Shown here piece after piece: positions 32,608 through 44,343 of a stretch of 64,000 nt of DNA. The DNA lies in assembly GCA_011037195.1 (NCBI GenBank), contig JAAEAF010009011.1, forward strand, positions 16,585-80,584. Reading direction: 5' to 3'. Positions within the stretch are counted from its first letter, which is position 1. Each line of letters starts with the position of its first letter. The notes beneath the pieces were generated by a model. It was not told the origin of the DNA and did no database searches. It saw only the letters and a program-made list of their open reading frames with translations. This stretch comes from Triatoma infestans. Lineage: Eukaryota > Arthropoda > Insecta > Hemiptera > Reduviidae. Made by a program: the position numbers and the translations under genes.

Positions 32608-32808
32608 GTGGTCATTAGCGCCCGGAGCTCTCTCAGTGCACTCCGGCCTCCGCACTCTGTTCTCTCGCTACAGATAACACTGTCCATCACCGGACAGTGA
32701 GCTGTAGAAGCTTCTAGGAAGAAAAAATCTAAGGGTAGCCCTAGACTCGAACGCTGGACCTCTTCGTGAGAGTCCAACGCTCTAATCACTTAGCTAATGC
32801 CTCCTCTT
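32608..32808 (-). repeat. tRNA-derived SINE (Gly-like head)
   Basis: On the minus strand the head GGAGGCATTAGCTAAGTG and a GTCCAGCGTTCGAGTC B box are followed by the body shared with 40903-41107 (CTTAGATTTTTTCTTCC, CACTGTCCGGTGATGGACAG, GCGCTAATGACCAC). Confidence 0.85.
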
Positions 32809-33130
32809 TATTTGATTTGAAGATTCTCTTCATAAGAAGTTGCTTTTAATTCCGTTCTACAACTATTCATTCAAAGTTACTTGTACTATCGCTGTTATTT
32901 TTTACTTTTCAATAAATAAGATTTAGGGATATAAAAAATTTTACACAGAAAATAAAAAAATAAAAAAATATAATATATAAAAAATATAGATACAGCTGAG
33001 TAAAAAAAAAAAAAAAAAAAACAAAATTAATTAATCACATTTTTACAACAATGTATTTTGATTCAAAACAAAATTTGTCACATTTTTAATTATTTTTTTT
33101 TGTTCTAAGTTTTAAATTTATTATGTAATT

Positions 33131-33466
33131 ATGTCATATTTAACACATCCAAAACGTTTTACAAAAAGTGGACATAATAGTGGTAGCATAACACATCGTC
33201 GACGTTTCCGTGATGCATACACATTTGGCGACACATTGCACGCTGTATCATTGTTGGCTGATGATATAGGTGGTGGTGATAGATTACACAAATGGATGAC
33301 TAGCCATGAAGCTGCACCATTAGAACCATGGACTTCGGCTGCTGTGATCAGGCTGGCCAAACGTTTAGCCAGACAACGTCGAAGGATATTGTTGCATGGT
33401 AATAAAGCTGATTGTCATTGTCCTTACAAAGCAATCAAACATTGTAAAAAGATTGCAATAAATTAA
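33131..33466 (+). CDS. Intact 111-residue basic protein, unrecognised
   Basis: An ATG-started frame of 111 codons with no defects, in sequence of balanced codon use amid very AT-rich DNA. The N-terminal part has HRRRFRDAYTFGDTLHAV, the middle DDIGGGDRLHKWM and LEPWTSAAVIRLAKRLARQR, and the C-terminus a Cys/His cluster (DCHCPYKAIKHCKK) that could bind metal. It is basic, with no signal peptide or membrane segment. AATAAA-type signals lie at the stop (about 33457) and at 33535, and a long A-run lies upstream near 33000. I do not recognise a family. It could be a host exon, a processed retrogene or an integrated viral gene. That it is coding is an inference from length and composition. Confidence 0.45.
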   Translation: MSYLTHPKRFTKSGHNSGSITHRRRFRDAYTFGDTLHAVSLLADDIGGGDRLHKWMTSHEAAPLEPWTSAAVIRLAKRLARQRRRILLHGNKADCHCPYKAIKHCKKIAIN

Positions 33467-33469
33467 ATA

Positions 33470-34432
33470 TAAACTGTCTCATTTGTAAAACGGTCACAAA
33501 CATTATATAAACAACACGTTAAGTAGTCAATTTCAATAAAGATGTTTCACAGAAAAAAAAGTAATCTAGTTTTTTTATCTGTAAAGAAGCACTTTTACAC
33601 ATTACGAGTTTTGCTGCTGAATTTTTTAACATCACTTCATTCTCGCGTTAAACTTTATATTTTTAATTTTTACTATTTTTTTTTAATTTTTTTTAAACGA
33701 GGACTAGTTTGAATTAATCATAATTTTTTAAGTTATTAATGAAAATACTTAGTCCTTGATTTTACGTATTACAGATTTCTCCTCTTAGCATTCTATTTGG
33801 CTACCTTGTCATCATTAGGGAACAGATTGTATTAGCATTAATTACATTAATAAAGCGATTACAATTACTATAAATACAAAAATAATTTCTCTGATGACGA
33901 CTAGGATCACTAAAGTCGAAAGCTAGGTGAAGAAAAATAAAATAACGTAAAATCGAGGCCCAGTTATCAATATTCCTAAAACTTTCTCTAATTGGAATCC
34001 GAAGAGCGGAGAAGCACACATTAAGTGAATCAAAACTTAGTTACTCCCCACCTAGGCCAGACTAGGAAGAGAGAGTTGAATTATATAAATACAGCGACAG
34101 TAGTACAGTTCAGGAGAGTATTACAACAGTAAATCCAGTCAACAACCTATTACTCAGCCAGTCTGTTTCTTTATATTTCTCTCGCTACCTTATTTCTATT
34201 TTATTGTAAAGTCCTTGCAGTTTTGTGTGCTCTATTTATTATACAGTGTTCAGCATATCATCGAGTATATTTTTATCTCATTTCTAAATTCATTTCTCTC
34301 TAATTCTCTCTCTCTCTCCTTCTCACACTATACTTTCTCTTACTCCTGAGAAAGAGGAAGTACTGCGCTCGCAAGAAATTTGCGAAAGTGAGTTTTCACA
34401 GGGAAGGAAAAGTTTTGATGTCTCCTAAGTAC
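33470..34432. other. AT-rich interval
   Basis: No gene beyond the polyadenylation-type signals noted. A TATA-like TATATAAATA at 34083 followed by CAGTTCAGGAG looks promoter- or LTR-like without further support. Confidence 0.35.
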
Positions 34433-34443
34433 GAAAAAATATT

Positions 34444-34777
34444 TGTTGTGGCGGTTGGGGAAAGCATCAGAGACATTTTCCGTGGTAGCCTGCTTCATTT
34501 TGTTGTGATCGACCGGTTTCGGGCGTTCACCCATCTTCAGGATGCATTTTTTCAGACAGTGTGACAACACAGACTTGCACAGAGTAAATTCAGTTTTACA
34601 CACTGACTGGTGCTTTTAACTGTATTTAAAACTAAACTCTTAAACTAGATCAAGGAGTTATGGTCAACTGGGTGGGAAAACACGTGTATGGGTTGTTAAA
34701 GGGCAAATTTTTCTTCTTTACAATGGAAACAACAAATGGGGGTCTAATTTTTAAACTCTAATGTTGGAGTCGAATAT
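34444..34777 (-). mobile_element. Small insertion with hammerhead-like motif and 11-base target duplication
   Basis: Flanked by GAAAAAATATT at 34433-34443 and 34778-34788. On the minus strand it contains CTGAAGA, a GGGT-GAAC-GCCC hairpin, GAAAC and CGGTC, then ends CCAACCGCCACAACA. The same 3' sequence ends the palindromic elements at 45729-46021 and 52141-54362, of which this looks like a single-arm, 334-base version. No protein is encoded. Confidence 0.75.
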
Positions 34778-34869
34778 GAAAAAATATTGTTATCAAATAT
34801 TTATTTATGAGTGTGGTTTTGTGTGTTTAAAAAAAAAAAAAAAAAATTAAAAATCAACCAGAAGCAAGC

Positions 34870-35040
34870 TCAAACTTGGTATTCCATTTTGGATACTATC
34901 AAAGCATCTGTTACGAAAGTTTGAATAAAATTCCAGGAAAGTTTGAACCGGAAATGCCAGAATTGACTGAAGTGTTGTTTTAGTTTGTTTTTTTTTTTGC
35001 GTTTTTTTTTTTTGAGAAAAGGCAATGCCCGAAATATTAT
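34870..35040 (+). repeat. Modular repeat family, decayed fragment
   Basis: CAAACTTGGTATTCC, GAACCGGAAATGCC and a TTGCG(T)nGAGAAAA stretch follow the order of the left module. Confidence 0.5.
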
Positions 35041-35956
35041 TGAACTGCTCAAATGTTTTTAATTTTAACAATAGTGCTACTAATTTAACTTAACCTTATT
35101 GAATAAACAGTACCTCAGTTGAGAAAAGTCACAACAACAGCGAGCGCTGAAAATCTTGCAATTTGCTGACTCAGCGTTGCTGTTCTCACAAGGTGTATCT
35201 TAATACGCGTAATCTACTTTGCCACAATTCACTAGTGATCAGTGATTTCAAAGTGAATTAAACTATCTATATGGAAAGCTGGGATGATAAGTATAGATTT
35301 TGCTCATAAGGCATTTGTTTCATAGACATCGTATATGAATGCATCCTTATTGTATCTTATTGGATCATCAGAAAGTAAAGTGTTAATCAAACCCAAAATA
35401 GCAATCTGGTTTTTATCGTTTAGGTGTGTACAATGTTCATCCTGTGAAAATATTACTAATAGAAATGGGTAGGTATACCTAATTATGGTATTATGTAATT
35501 ATTATTAAAGAAGAACAAAGTTTTCTTTTTAGGTATCTTATACCTATTTTCAGTTAAAAGGTCAAATCTTTTTTAAGATAATGATATTTTCTTCTCACTT
35601 AAAGATGAAAGATCACTCAAATAAGGTTCAATATAAAAGAAAATAGCTCTTAAAGTAGTATGAAAGTTCTATAAACTTTTCATTGAAATTTCCTAGCATC
35701 TAAAAGAAACTTTACAATCTTAACTTCTGCTTATCTTTTTCGCTTAGTACATTTGGTTTTATACTAAAAAACCTTTCTAGTGATCTCTAGTGATTGCTAA
35801 ACGAAAGTACTTCTGTTATAGAAAACAATGTAAAAGAGAGATTACTAAACAAATATAAACTTATCTCTTTCTAATATCTTTATTTGGATAACTTTTGCAG
35901 AAATGGTCTGTCTATTGAAACAGCGATTGCAATTGAATTAGCCTATTCATTTATAA
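35041..35956. other. AT-rich interval
   Basis: No gene or shared repeat recognised. Confidence 0.45.
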
Positions 35957-36975
35957 AAATCTGGTGTGAAACACTCAGACAACTTTCTCTTACACCAATT
36001 CTCAAAATTATAATTGATAAATTTTATAGTTTGTGAACTAAATTGAATGAAATTCGTCGAAAACTGAAAAAAAAAAAACTGTTCAGTAAAAGCGCACTTC
36101 TGGTTTACTAATTTTCTCGGAATTTTGGCTAATCTATTTATTTCTAATTACGTTTATTTGGATGATTAGAATTATATAATGTAATCATCGAATTATACTT
36201 TATCAACTATGATAGCACTTTAAAGAAAAACATAACCCCACCCCTAAAAGTGCCTTTAAATGAATTTTTCCAGAGAAATGTTACAAATAAAAGCCGGCAG
36301 ATCTTTGTATGTCTGGTTTATATGGTAAAGTTTCAAGATAAACGTTGGAACCATTTTTGAGAAAATCGCAAAAAAAGTGAAAAAATTATTTAGTAAAGTG
36401 ATAATGAAAACGCACTTTCGATCATCCGATTTTCTTCAAACTCGGAATTTAACAATAACATATTTAATTCTAATTAACATTATTTAGTTGACAGAATTGT
36501 CTAATAAACTGAAATAGCATTTTAGATGAAAACCTAACCCCAACCCCGTCCCCTAAAAGTGCTCTTAAATGAATTTTCCCGGAGAAATGTTTCAAATAAA
36601 TGTTGCAGAACTTTGTATGTGTAGTTGATATATCACATTTAAAGAAAATCGTAGGAGCCATTTTTGAGAAAATCGCAAAAACGTAAGAAAACCAACTAGT
36701 GAAGTGGCATTTCCTATCGAGGAATTTTGACAGATAACGGACTTTCAGATTCCGTGATATCTAAAACGGAATATTAAGTTTCAACTTTCTACGGTTTCAC
36801 TGTTTTTGAGCTATGCTGCTCACATATACACTCACATACACACACTATTTGCTGAAAACCACTTTTTTTTTACTCAGGGAATCTCAAAACGGATATTTCC
36901 GGTGAAAACTAGATCTCGAAAATTTGACACGATTACAATACTTCCTCTTACTAAGAGTAAGAGAAAGTAAAAAAG
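35957..36975 (-). repeat. Modular ~1 kb repeat family, complete copy
   Basis: One of four essentially complete copies. On the minus strand it starts with a short hairpin (TTTCTCTTACTC, then TAAGAGGAAG) near 36975 and runs through the CCGGAAATATCC left module. The repeated modules have CGATCGAAAGTGCG or CCAGAAGTGCG starts, GGAGCCATTTTTGAG inverse blocks and G-rich blocks near 36540 and 36235. It ends GTAAGAGAAAGTTGTCTGAG with TTTCACACCAGATTTTT. Confidence 0.8.
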
Positions 36976-37049
36976 AAATTAAATATAAAAGTTAAAAAAA
37001 AAATGTAGAAGTTGTGACTCATGGAATAACAATGCTGTTCATATTACAA

Positions 37050-37235
37050 ATTACGGCGGATTTGGTGTAATGGTTACGAGCGTGGTCTTGTAACTCTGGG
37101 AAGTTTCCCCAGTTTGAGTGCTGCATATAACTGCGAAATTGATATTCGTTTAAAAAATATTTACAATAGTAAAGTATGTAATTGTCCCCCCCCCCGCCTA
37201 AGGCACCTAATTTGGTAGTTGCCCTGAAAAAAATA
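37050..37235 (+). repeat. tRNA-Thr-derived SINE
   Basis: The head GGCGGATTTGGTGTAATGG, an anticodon-like TCTTGTAACT and an altered B box (GTTTGAGTG) match 16818-16998, as do the ATTCGTTTAAAAAAT, the poly-C run and the CACCTAATTTGGTAGTT end. Confidence 0.75.
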
Positions 37236-37784
37236 GACATTTGTATGTGAATATTTATTTTAAATCAATTCTCAAAATAGCTATGATTATTTAAATGATA
37301 AATATCCTTCCAAGAACTGGTTTGTTTTTGGAGAATTAAATATTGATCCACTAAAATCTAATGCCAAGGGTTTTAGCGCTCTAAAAGCCTGTGTATTGAG
37401 TGTCCACTGAAATTGGCTAACAAAATTACTACTACGTTTCTAGAATGAGCTAGTAGTAGGCTGACCAAACCAGAAACCCTCATTTATATTTACTGTATAC
37501 AAGCAGCTGATGACAGCCTAGGTATCTTTCCTTAACTAATTCACTTCGTTAGACGTTTGCATGCATTAAGAGGTTTACAAGTTAGAAGGAGGTTTACATT
37601 TGTCACCATAACAACACTGTATAGACGAGGTCGACCAGAGAGAGAGAGAGAGTGTAATGGGATCATAGAGCGAAATTCCCCTAGCTCAAGATTCTGTGAA
37701 TCCCCGGGATAGCTTACATAATTAATCTAAAAAATCGATTATGAAAAATAAAATAAAGTCACCGAACTAACCCGCCCCCCCCAC
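37236..37784. other. Unassigned interval
   Basis: No gene seen. An AGAGAG run lies at about 37640. Confidence 0.45.
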
Positions 37785-37870
37785 CATGGGGCAATAGCCC
37801 GTGAAGGGCCAAGGCTTGCCAGACGGTAAATTGGATAGGGGGGGGATGTGGTTTAATACGTTTAGTTCCG
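37785..37870 (-). repeat. tRNA-Glu SINE, tail fragment
   Basis: GCCCGTGAAGGGCCAAGGC and TTGCCAGACGGTAAATTG to TAGTTCCGGCC match the inverse tail of the SINE at 38540-38905, and end exactly where the left inverted arm begins. Confidence 0.7.
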
Positions 37871-38905
37871 GCCATATTCCAATAAGTTTGGGGTTCTTCA
37901 GAGTATTGATGGTTTAAATTTTAGGCCTACACTTGCAAGAATTGCGGTGATTAACTGTAATAGTAGTATAGTAGTGGTGCCACTCTTTTTCGCTTTTGAA
38001 TTGGACTACTTATCTAAATTAAATAGTCCTTGACGGATAAGAAGGGCTCGCCATAAAAAGGGCACAGAAATTGAAAAAGAGAAACTTATATAAATAGAGA
38101 CGATGGACTGCATCTGCGCAAAAACTGGCTAAGTCTCTTACAAGAAAAAAAGCAAAAGAAGACATAAAAGGGTTTACTGTGGGAGGGGGGGAGAATATCA
38201 TTTCTTCCTGTTGAGAAAGAAGGCAGCTGAAGAAGACTTTACGCACCATCATCTTACGGCCAAATCTCTTGTGTGCAGGCTAGAGGAGAAAAAATAGCTT
38301 ATACCAAATTATGAATGGATTCGAAAACGAAGACGCTAGTAAGTATTTGTAGTTTAGGTTTCACAATAGATAAATTTCAAAAATGTTTTAAAATTATAAC
38401 AGAGGTGAAATACTGTTGATTTGTTCACTTAATATTAAAATAGTCAATTTTATCTACAAGTGTTGATACTGTATACAAGTACTGATACAAGTATACATGC
38501 TCTTAAGAGCAATTTTGTCTGTTACTACAGTTGCGGTTCACGTACTTTTCTACCCCACAAGAAAAACTCCGTAGACTGATAAACCTCGGTGGTTGGTTCT
38601 CAATATGGCGACACTCATCTTTCGACAAGACATGCATTGAAATGAAAAAAAAACCCTATGGCGCGACAGCCCATGAAGGGCCAAGGCTTGCCAGACGTCA
38701 ATTTGAATAGTGGAGCGTGTGGTAAGCACGCTGCAGTTCTCACGCCGTTCAGTTCCGGCCTTTGCTACCAAGGGCGCTCCTAACTGTATCTTCCCACTTT
38801 TTATCACGGTGCTGGGTCAACACCGACTTTGCCTTCACTGGAATCGAACCCTGAATTCTCGCACGAAAGGCGAGTGCGCTAGCCACTAGACCAACGCGTG
38901 AGGAC
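37871..38905 (+). repeat. Left arm of a ~1.03 kb inverted repeat
   Basis: Inverse copy of 44587-45621 with scattered differences: both arms hold the CCAATAAGTTTGGGG end, TAGGCCTACACTTGCAAG, the AAAGCGAAAAAGAGTGG segment and a terminal SINE. No transposase or LTR was found in the arm. Confidence 0.85.
38540..38905 (-). repeat. tRNA-Glu-derived SINE
   Basis: On the minus strand: CGCGTTGGTCTAGTGGCTAG, CTCGCCTTTCGTGCGAG (anticodon TTC), GGGTTCGATTCC, then the GGTGTTGACCCAGCACCGTG body and the GGCGTGAGAACTGCAGCGTG tail. Confidence 0.9.
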
Positions 38906-39067
38906 ACCGCAGTAAAGCTACATAAAAAAAAAAGACTGACATTTAAGAGGAGTTTATTTAAGAACTGATTCAACTGAAAAATATACATTTAGCACATTGA
39001 ATGAGTATTTCCTATTGTATGTGTAATTTAATGAAATTTGTGCCATTCCTGCCACCTGTGTCCTTTA

Positions 39068-39200
39068 TCTAATAATAATAATCTGTCTTTATTTACAAAA
39101 TATACAAGAAAAAGACAGTTACTTCTGGCAAAGCAATCGGAGATGTTTGCTCTGCTTAAAGGAATTAGTATTATACAGAATGAATTGTAGTACTTAGGAA
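39068..39200 (-). repeat. LINE 3' UTR scrap
   Basis: The minus strand ends AATAAAGACAG then (ATT)n, as in the LINE tails at 21145 and 52223. The rest is a TTTGCCAGAAGTAACTGTC segment. A duplicate lies at 42282-42405. Confidence 0.6.
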
Positions 39201-39204
39201 ATGA

Positions 39205-40198
39205 ATTTTTACTTCCTCTTACTGCTAGTAAGAGGATTATTATATAATCGTGTCAAATTTTCGATTTCAAGTTTTCACCGGAAATATCCGTATTGAGGAC
39301 CAGTGAGTCCAAAAAAGTGGTTTTTGCAAAAAGATGTGTATGTATATGTACGTATGTGATTCACCATAACAACACGAAAGGTTGAGAAAGCATAGCTCAA
39401 AAACGAAAAATCGTAGAAAGTTCAAACTTGATATTCCGTTTAGGTATCACCATGGAATCTGACATTACGTTATCTGTCAAAATTCCTCAACCGGAAGTAC
39501 AACTTAATTAAATGTTTTTTGTTTTTTTTTTACACTTTCTTGCGACTTTTCTCAAAAATGGCTCCGACGATTTTTCAAAGCCTTGTATATCAACTACACA
39601 TACAAAGAGTTACAATTTTTATTTGAAATATTTCTCTAGGAAAATTCATTTAAGGGCACTTTTGGGGGAGGGGTGGGGTTAGGTTTTCCTCTAACGTGTT
39701 CGTTCAGTTTATAATACAATTCTATAATCTAAATAATATTAATTAGAATTAAATGAGTTGTAAATTCCCTGGGTTTTGCAAAAATCGGGTAACCGGAAGT
39801 GCGTTTTTACTGAAATGTATTTTTACAGTTTTCTGGTATTTTCTTGAAAACGACTCCAACGATTTTCTTTAAAGTAGGAATGTGTACTATACATATAAAG
39901 AGCTACAACTTTTATTTGGAACATTTCTCCTGGTGAATTCATTTAAGGGGGCTTTTGTAGGAGGGGATGGGGTTAGGTTTTTCTCTAAAGCGCTATCATA
40001 AGTTGATTATACAATTATACCTTTAAAAAAATCAAAATTAATTAGAAATAAATAGATGGGCAAAATTCCGAGTTTCAAGAAAATTAGTGCGCTTTTACTG
40101 AATATTTGTTTCTGTTTTCAACGAACTCTAAAATTTGTCAATTACAATTTTGCAAACTGGAGTAAGAGAAAGTTGTGTGAGTGTTTCACTGGATTTAA
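39205..40198 (+). repeat. Modular ~1 kb repeat family, near-complete copy
   Basis: Starts with the hairpin CCTCTTACTGCTAGTAAGAGG, then the CCGGAAATATCC left module, CCGGAAGTAC near 39490 and CCGGAAGTGC near 39793. The final module has lost its CCGG start (AAATTAGTGCGC near 40080). Ends GAGTAAGAGAAAGTTGTGTG. Confidence 0.85.
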
Positions 40199-40464
40199 TC
40201 ATATATAATTGTACGAAATAAAAGTTACTAATTATATTGAGCTAAAAGAAGATAATCTATCAAAAGTCAAAATTTAAAACCATTCATAAAGACTAAGAAT
40301 GATAATGACATTATTACCACTAATTATTCAATCAAAAAGTCAAACACTCATCACAATATTTTAAAATTAAATTCCAATTACATTCATTAAAAAACAATAT
40401 TACTTCTTGATCTGATAAAATATATTTACCATACAATTTATTATTCTAATATTCTGGTAATAAA

Positions 40465-40905
40465 ATGGACAGTATTTTGTTTTTTTTTTGGCATTGCCTA
40501 GTTTTATTTTTCGTACAGTTAAACGTTGACTTTCGCCATACACTTTCTAGAGCCCACTATAGCTCTTTAACTTTTCAAAACTCCTCCAAAGAAGGATATT
40601 TATCTAGATGTTGTGCCGTCATATTATGGCCCATGTTGCAGAACGAACATTTTGGGTTGTTAGACATGCTAATTTTGTTTAAATAGTTCTGGAGGTAATC
40701 GTGTCCTGTCTGCATTCTAAATCCCGAAAGTCCCTATATGAATATGTCCATTTATCTCTCTTAGTTTCACACACAATTTTTCCTCCGGCCTTAACCATAA
40801 GGAAGCGCGTTCATTCGGGAGATTAATTTTTTCTTTCACTAGTATTACAGTGATATTTGATAGGATAGTGAACAATTTGATATCTATTTTTTTTTTCGTC
40901 AACAT
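40465..40905 (-). pseudogene. LINE C-terminal knuckle fragment
   Basis: The minus strand reads LREINGHIHIGTFGI, then in another frame MQTGHDYLQNYLNKISMSNN and KCSFCNMGHNMTAQHLDKYPSL, a CxxC...H knuckle typical of LINE C-termini. A stop follows shortly. The duplicate copy is at 43704-44135. Confidence 0.7.
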
Positions 40906-41107
40906 CTATGGTCATTAGCGCCGGAGACTTCTCAGTGCACTGCCGGCCTCCGGATAGTGTTCTCTCGCTACAGACAACACTGTTCATCACCGGACAGTGA
41001 GCTGTAGAGGCTCCTAGGAAGAAAAAAAATCTAAGGGTAGCACTGGACTCGAACCCGGGACCTCCGCGTGGGAGTCCAACGCTCTAACCACTTAGCTAAT
41101 CCCTCCC
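40903..41107 (-). repeat. tRNA-derived SINE (Gly-like head)
   Basis: On the minus strand: GGGAGGGATTAGCTAAGTGG (A box), a CCC at the anticodon position and GGTCCCGGGTTCGAGTCC (B box). The body CTTAGATTTTTTTTCTTCC through GGCGCTAATGACCATAGATG follows. Confidence 0.9.
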
Positions 41108-41349
41108 CTCAGGATATCTATTAATTGTATAATTGTATAAAAATAGTGAGTTTATCGAGCCTAAATATTGTTTTTTTCTAACAAAATGGCATCCCGTATG
41201 GGAAAAAGAGGCTTTTAATGCTGAAATAGAGCAGAACTTATGAATCTTATGTTATACAATTGTTGGGTTAATTGGAAAGTTAAATATACTTTATTGATGA
41301 AGGCATTAAAAAAATGTAACGAGGATTTTTAACAGCTTTTCATTTCAAA

Positions 41350-41662
41350 ATGTCGTCACGCGTTGGTCTAGTGGCTAGTGCACTCGCCTTTCATGCGAGA
41401 ATTCAGGGTTCGATTTCCGTGAAGGCAAAGTCGGTGTTGACCCAGCATCGTGATAAAACGTGGGAAGCCAAAGTTAGTAGCGCCCTAGATAGCAAAGGCC
41501 GGAACTTAACGGCGTGAGAACTGCAGCGTGCTTACCACACGCTCCTCTCTGGCAAGCCTTGGCCCTTCAAGGGCTGTCGCGCCAAAGGTTTTTTTTTTCG
41601 TTTCAAAATATGTCTTGTCGGAAGATGAGTGTCGCCTTATTGATATAAACCACCGAGGTTTA
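41350..41662 (+). repeat. tRNA-Glu-derived SINE, plus orientation
   Basis: The head at 41359 (CGCGTTGGTCTAGTGG) has CTCGCCTTTCATGCGAG and GGTTCGATTTCC, then the common body. The end ACCGAGGTTTATCAA joins directly to unit 2. Confidence 0.9.
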
Positions 41663-41769
41663 TCAATTTTATCTACAAGTGTTGATACTGTATACAAGTA
41701 CTGATACAAGTATACAGGCTCTTAAGAGCAATTTTGTCTGTTACTACAGTTGCGGTTCACGTACTTTTC

Positions 41770-42112
41770 TGCCCCACAAGAAAAACTCCGTAGACTGATA
41801 AACCTCGGTGGTTGGTTCTCAATATGGCGACACTCATCTTTCGACAAGACATGTATTGAAATGAAAAAAAAAAACCATGAAGGGGCCAAGGCTTGCCAGA
41901 CGTCAATTTGAATATTGGAGCGTGTGGTAAGCACGCTGCAGTTCTCACGCCGTTCAGTTCCGGCCTTCGCTACCAAGGGCGCTACTAACTGTATCTTCCC
42001 ACTTTTTATCACGATGCTGGGTCTACACCGACTTTGCCCTCGCTGGAATCGAACCCTGAATTCTCGCACGAAAGGCGAGTGCGCTGGCCAGTAGACCAAC
42101 GCGTGAGGACAC
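41770..42112 (-). repeat. tRNA-Glu-derived SINE, unit 2
   Basis: Duplicate of 38540-38905; a short deletion removes part of the GGCGCGACAGCC segment near 41873. Confidence 0.85.
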
Positions 42113-42404
42113 CGCAGTAAAGCTACATAAAAAAAAAAGACTGACATTTAAGTGGAGTTTATTTAAGAACTGATTCAACTCAAAAATATACATTTAGCAC
42201 ATTGAATGAGTATTTCCTAATATTTGTGTAATTTAATGAAATTTGTGCCATTCCTGCCACCTGTGTCCTTTATCTAATAATAATAATCTGTCTTTATTTA
42301 CAAAATATACAAGAAAAAGACAGTTACTTCTGGCAAAGCAATCGGAGATGTTTGCTCTGCTTAAAGGAATTAGTATTATACAGAATGAATTGTAGTACTT
42401 AGGA

Positions 42405-43430
42405 AATGAATTTTTACTTCCTCTTACTGCTAGTAAGAGGATTATTATATAATCGTGTCAAATTTTCGATTTCAAGTTTTCACCGGAAATATCCGTATTG
42501 AGGACCAGTGTGTCCAAAAAAGTGGTTTTTGCAAAAAGATGTGTATGTATATGTACGTATGTGATTCACCATTACAACACGAAAGGTTGAGAAAGCACAG
42601 CTCAAAAACGGAAAAATCGTAGAAAGTTCAAACTTGATATTCCGTTTAGGTATCACCATGGAATCTGACATTACGTTATCTGTCAAAATTCCTCAACCGG
42701 AAGTACAACTTAATTAAATGTTGTTTTTTTTTTTTACACTTTCTTGCGATTTTTCTCAAAAATGGCTCCGACGATTTTTCAAAACCTTGTATATCAACTA
42801 CACATACAAAGATTTACAATTTTTATTTGAAACATTTCTCCAGGAAAATTCATTTGAGGGCACTTCAGAGGGAGGGAAGGGGTTAGGTTTTCCTCTAACG
42901 TGTTCTTTCAGTTTATAATACAATTCTATAATCTAAATAATATTAATTAGAATTAAATGAGTTGTAAATTCCCCGGGTCTTGCAAAAATCGGGTAACCGG
43001 AAGTGCGTTTTTACTGAAATGTATTTTTACAGTTTTCTGGTATTTTCTTGAAAACGACTCCAACGATTTTCTTTAAAGTAGGAATGTGTACTATATATAT
43101 ATAGAGCTACAACTTTTATTTGGAACATTTCTCCTGGTGAATTCATTTAAAATGGGGGCTTTTGTTGGAGGGGGTGGGGTTAGGTTTTTCTCTAAAGCGC
43201 TATCATAAGTTGATTATACAATTATATCTTACAAAAATCATAATTAATTAGAAATAAACAGATGGCCGATATTCCGAGTTTCAAGAAAATTAGTAGACCG
43301 GAAGTGCGCTTTTACTGAATATTTGTTTCGAGCGAACTCTAAAATTTGTCAATTACAATTTTGCAAACTGGAGTAAGAGAAAGTTGTGTGAGTGTTTCAC
43401 ACCAGATTTTTTTTTTTCTTAATAAGGATT
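42405..43430 (+). repeat. Modular ~1 kb repeat family, complete copy in unit 2
   Basis: Duplicate of 39205-40198, with the final CCGGAAGTGCGC module start kept (near 43300) and the terminal TTTCACACCAGATTTTTTTTT kept. Unit 1 lost both, so unit 2 is nearer the ancestral state here. Confidence 0.85.
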
Positions 43431-43703
43431 TAATCATATATAATTGTACGAAATAAAAGTTACTAATTATATTGAGCTAAAAGAAAATAATCTATCAAAA
43501 GTCAAAATTTAAAACCATTCATAAAGACTAAGAATGATAATGACATTAATACCACTAATTATTCAATCAAAAAGTCAAACACTCATTACAATATTTTAAA
43601 ATTAAATTCCAATTACATCCATTAAAAAACAATGTTACTTCTTGATCTGATAAAATATAAATATTTACCAGATACTTTATTATTCTAATATTCTGGTAAT
43701 AAA

Positions 43704-44135
43704 ATGGACAGTATTTTGTTTTTTTGGCATTGCCTAGTTTTATTTTTCGTACAGTTAAACGTTGACTTTCGCCATACACTTTCTAGAGCCCACTATAGCT
43801 CTGTAACTTTTCAAAACTCCTCCAAAGAAGGATATTTATCTAGATGTTGTGCCGTCATATTATGGCCCATGTTGCAGAACGAACATTTTGGGTTGTTAGA
43901 CATGCTAATTTTGTTTAAATAGTTCTGGAGGTAATCGTGTCCTGTCTGCATTCTAAATCCCGAAGGTCCCTATATGAATATGTCCATTTGTCTCTCTTAG
44001 TTGCACACACAATTTTTCCTCCGGCCTTAATCATAATGAAGCGCGTTCATTCGGGAGATTAATTTTTTCTTTCACTAGTATTACAGTGATATTTGATAGG
44101 ATAGTGAACAATTTGATATCTATTTTTTTTTTCGT
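43704..44135 (-). pseudogene. LINE C-terminal knuckle fragment, unit 2
   Basis: Duplicate of 40465-40905 with a few substitutions and a shorter T run at its left end. Confidence 0.7.
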
Positions 44136-44138
44136 CAA

Positions 44139-44343
44139 CATCTATGGTCATTAGCGCCGGAGACTTCTCAGTGCACTGCCGGCCTCCGGATAGTGTTCTC
44201 TCGCTACAGACAACACTGTTCATCACCGGACAGTGAGCTGTAGAGGCTCCTAGGAAGAAAAAAAATCTAAGGGTAGCACTGGACTCGAACCCGGGACCTC
44301 CGCGTGGGAGTCCAACGCTCTAACCACTTAGCTAATCCCTCCC
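44139..44343 (-). repeat. tRNA-derived SINE (Gly-like head), unit 2
   Basis: Duplicate of 40903-41107, essentially identical. Confidence 0.9.

Larger units (their letters stand above)
38446..41664 (+). repeat. Tandem duplication unit 1 (~3.2 kb)
   Basis: The same block recurs at 41665-44945 with near identity, including all nested repeats: SINE, LINE tail, modular repeat, LINE C-terminus, SINE, SINE. The offset is 3219 bases on the left and 3236 on the right because of small indels. Confidence 0.9.
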
